Shown here: in pieces, positions 61,296 through 64,000 of the stretch | How the letters are laid out: each line of letters opens with the position of its first letter | Position numbering within the stretch: the first letter of the stretch is position 1 | From: Acanthosepion lycidas | Taxonomy: Eukaryota > Mollusca > Cephalopoda > Sepiida > Sepiidae | Assembly: GCA_963932145.1 (NCBI GenBank) | Contig: OZ010577.1 | Location: 14,981,889-15,045,888 of the forward strand | DNA length: 64,000 nucleotides | Direction: 5' to 3' | The notes under the pieces: model-generated | Told to the model about the DNA's origin: nothing | Seen by the model: only the letters and a program-made list of their open reading frames with translations | Database searches by the model: none | Made by a program: the position numbers and the translations under genes

Positions 61296-63505
61296 GTGAG
61301 CGTAGCATGGAAAGGTTACGACTCACGTAACAGGGATTTCCTTGAAAAACTGTGTGGACGCAAAATGGGTGATCGCTGTATGTTTCTCTCCTGCCGTGCG
61401 TTCTATTTACCTTTACATTCTTTCATTTCACTTTATGAACAGGCAAGGGTCCCCACTAAAACCGGCTTACAATTATTTTTCATTCGAACTCATACAGTGA
61501 GCGTAGCATGCAAAGGTTACGACTCACGTAACAGGGATTTACTTGAAAAACTGTGTGGACGCAAAGTGGGTGATCGCTGTATGTTTCTCTCCTGCCGTGC
61601 ATTCTATTTACCTTTACATTCTTTCATTTCACTTTATGAACAGGCAAGAGGCTCCTCTAAAAGCTGCTTACAATTATTTTTCATTCGAACTCATACAGTG
61701 AGCGTAGCATGCAAAGATTACGACTCACGTAACAGGGATTTCCTTGAAAAAATGTGTGGACGCAAAATGGGTGTTCGCTGTATGTTTCTCTCCTGCCGTG
61801 CGTTCTATTTACCTTTACATTCTTTCATTTCACTTTATGAACATGCAAGAGCCTCCTTTAAAACCGGCTTACAATTATTTTTCATTCGAACTCATACAGT
61901 GAGCGTAGCATACAAAGGTTACGACTCACGTAACAGGGATTTCCTTGAAAAACTGTGTGGACGCAAAATGGGTGATCGCTGTATGTTTCTCTCCTGCCGT
62001 GCGTTCTATTTACCTTTACATTCTTTCATTTCACTTTATGAACAGGCAAGAGCCTCCTCTAAAACAGGCTTACAATTATTTTTCATTCGAACTCATACAG
62101 TGAGCGTAGCATGCAAAGGATAATATTCATATAACAGGGATTTCCTTGAAAAACTGTGTGGACGCAAAATGGGTGATCGCTGTATGTTTCTCTCCTGCCG
62201 TGCGTTCTATTTACCTTTACATTCTTTCATTTCACTTTATGAAAAGGCAAGAGCATCCTCTAAAACCGGCTTACAATTATTTTTCATTCGACCTCATACA
62301 GTGAGCGTAGCATGCAAAGGTTACGACTCACGTAACAGGGATTTCCTTGAAAAACTGTGTGGACGCAAAATGGGTGATCGCTGTATGTTTCTCTCCTGCC
62401 GTGCGTTCTATTTACCTTTACATTCTTTCATTTAACTTTATGAACAGGCAAGAGGCTCCTCTAAAAGCTGCTTACAATTATTTTTCATTCGAACTCATAC
62501 AGTGAGCGTAGCATGCAACGGTTACGACTCACGTAACAGGGATTTCCTTGAAAAACTGTGTGTACGCAAAATGGGTGATTGCTGTATGTTTCTCTCCTGC
62601 CGTGCGTTCTATTTACCTTTACATTTTTTCATTTAACTTTATGAACAGGCAAGAGCCTCCTCTAAAACCGGCTTACAATTATTTTTCATTCGAACTCATA
62701 CAGTGAGCGTAGCATGCAAAGGTTACGACTCACGTAACAGCATTTCCTTGAAAAACTGTGTGGACGCAAAATGGGTGATCGCTGTATGTTTCTCTCCTGC
62801 CGTGCGTTCTATTTACCTTTACATTCATTCATTTCACTTTATGAACAACCAAGAGCCTCCTCTAAAACCGGCTTACAATTATTTTTCATTCGAACTCATA
62901 CAGTGAGCGTAGCATGCAAAGGTTACGACTCACGTAACAGGGATTTCCTTGAAAAACTGTGTGGACGCAAAATGGGTGATCGCTGTATGTTTCTCTCCTG
63001 CCGTGCGTTCTATTTACCTTTACATTCTTTCATTTCACTTTATGAAAAGGCAAGAGCATCCTCTAAAACCGGCTTACAATTATTTTTCATTCGACCTCAT
63101 ACAGTGAGCCTAGCATGCAAAGGTTACGACTCACGTAACAGGGATTTCCTTGAAAAACTGTGTGGACGCAAAATGGGTGATCGCTGTATGTTTCTCTCCT
63201 GCCGTGCGTTCTATTTACCTTTACATTCTTTCATTTCACTTTATGAACAGGCAAGACCCTCCTCTAAAACCGGCTTACAATTATTTTTCATTCGACCTCA
63301 TACAGTGAGCCTAGCATGCAAAGGTTACGACTCACGTAACAGGGATTTCCTTGAAAAACTGTGTGGACGCAAAATGGGTGATCGCTGTATGTTTCTCTCC
63401 TGCCGTGCGTTCTATTTACCTTTACATTCTTTCATTTCACTTTATGAACAGGCAAGAGCCTCCACTAAAACCGGCTTACAATTATTTTTCATTCGAACTC
63501 ATACA
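61296..63505 (+). repeat. 11-monomer higher-order repeat (2210 bp), copy 2
   Basis: Exact-looking repeat of 59086-61295 at 2210-bp spacing, including the GCATACAAAGG unit (61899), the GGATAATATT unit (62100), the GTGTACGC unit (62502) and the one-base deletion unit (62703). This is the least diverged long duplication in the window, so it is either very recent or an assembly effect. Confidence 0.92.
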
Positions 63506-63906
63506 GTGAGCGTAGCATGCAAAGGTTACGACTCACGTAACAGGGATTTACTTGAAAAACTGTGTGGACGCAAAGTGGGTGATCGCTGTATGTTTCTCTC
63601 CTGCCGTGCGTTCTATTTACCTTTACATTCTTCATTTCACTTTATGAACAGGCAAGAGCCTCCTCTAAAACCGGCTTACAATTATTTTTCATTCGAACTC
63701 ATACACTGAGCGTAGCATGCAAAGGATACTATTCTTATAACAGGGATTTCCTTGAAAAACTGTGTGTACGCAAAGTGGGTGATCGCTGTATGTTTCTCTC
63801 CTGCCGTGCGTTCTATTTACCTTTACATTCTTTCATTTCACTTTATGAACAGGCAAGAGCCACCTCTAAAACCGGCTTATAATTATTTTTCATTCGAACT
63901 CATACA
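63506..63906 (+). repeat. Array after the 11-mer copies
   Basis: Unit 63506 (GATTTACTTG, AAAGTGGG) resembles 61497 rather than the expected GCATGGAAAGG unit, and is 200 bp (ATTCTTCATTTC). Unit 63706 is class B with CACTGAGC and GTGTACGC, the first class B unit without the offset-24 A since 51450. Confidence 0.88.
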
Positions 63907-64000
63907 GTGAGCGTAGCATGGAAAGGTTACGACTCACGTAACAGGGATTTCCTTGAAAAAATATGTGGAGGCAAAATGGGTGATCGCTGTATGTTTCTCT
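63907..64000 (+). repeat. Partial monomer at right edge
   Basis: The first 94 bases of a class A unit with GCATGGAAAGG and AAAAAATATGTGGAGGC. The array continues past the right edge of the window. Confidence 0.97.

Larger units (their letters stand above)
1..64000 (+). repeat. Satellite DNA array, 201-bp monomer, 318 complete head-to-tail units
   Basis: The whole window is one tandem repeat read in a single orientation. Each unit begins (arbitrary phase) with GTGAGCGTAG and ends with GAACTCATACA. Starts fall at 34, 234, 435, 636 and so on to 63907. I followed the register across the full length: 318 complete units, 286 of 201 bp and 32 of 198, 199, 200 or 202 bp. The summed deviation of -45 bp equals 63873 minus 318 x 201. 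No transposon, unique sequence or inversion interrupts it. Most units carry one site each for GCATGC (unit offset 10-15), GATC (76-79), CCGG (167-170) and TTCGAA (188-193), so each should give a 201-bp ladder on digestion. Satellite arrays of this length and purity are typical of eukaryotic heterochromatin. The repeat family itself is not one I recognise, and the array extends past both window edges. Confidence 0.98.

Noticed and set aside
1..64000. CRISPR array
   Set aside because: Repeats are 201 bp, contiguous, and have no unique spacers; variable positions are scattered point changes.
1..64000. Transposable element, tRNA- or rRNA-derived repeat as source of the monomer
   Set aside because: I found no terminal inverted repeats, poly(A) tail, A/B-box pair or rRNA-like segment in the consensus. 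A database search with the monomer could still reveal a relative.

Overview
The window is a single, uninterrupted head-to-tail tandem array (satellite DNA). I placed every unit boundary by eye. Taking the start of each unit at the recurring GTGAGCG, the window holds 318 complete units from 34 to 63906, plus a 33-base partial unit on the left and a 94-base partial unit on the right. The unit is 201 bp. All units are 198-202 bp long (286 are exactly 201), and the sum of the length deviations I found (-45) matches the total exactly. No foreign sequence longer than one base lies inside the array, and both ends run off the window. I see no gene, RNA gene, transposon, CRISPR array or non-repetitive sequence.

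This is satellite DNA of a eukaryotic chromosome, most likely from a heterochromatic block (centromeric, pericentromeric or subtelomeric; the sequence cannot say which). The consensus is about 42% GC and carries 9 CpG against about 8.7 expected. That argues against long-term heavy germline CpG methylation and fits an invertebrate or another lightly methylated lineage better than a vertebrate or seed plant. I do not recognise the repeat family and cannot name the organism.

The interest lies in the architecture above the monomer. (1) Two monomer classes, A and B, differ by five linked substitutions within 12 bp, four of them in the arms of a dyad (GTTACG-5 bp-CGTAAC) that is perfect in class A and broken in class B. 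(2) A tandem segmental duplication of about 12.45 kb makes block A (about 3025-14846) and block B (about 15476-25290); block B has since gained single monomers and lost four- and eight-monomer pieces. (3) Younger local duplications have different unit sizes: 804 bp (2.0-3.65 kb), 1206 bp (13.7-15.5 kb), about 3.4/2.8/2.6 kb (37-42 kb), 603 bp (43.6-44.8 kb), 403 bp (49.8-50.6 kb), 1608 and 3014 bp (51.6-57 kb) and 2210 bp (59.1-63.5 kb). (4) Short monomer cassettes recur 30-44 kb apart. Several duplications end inside a monomer, leaving hybrid monomers that mark unequal exchange.

Because 201 is 67 codons, one forward frame stays open through many units, up to 714 codons. I regard this as a by-product of the period. 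Variants are largely amino-acid changing, stop codons recur at the same three sites in many units, and 1- and 2-bp indels break the frame repeatedly. Near-identical duplications in such an array can also be assembly artefacts, so copy numbers should be confirmed on long reads.
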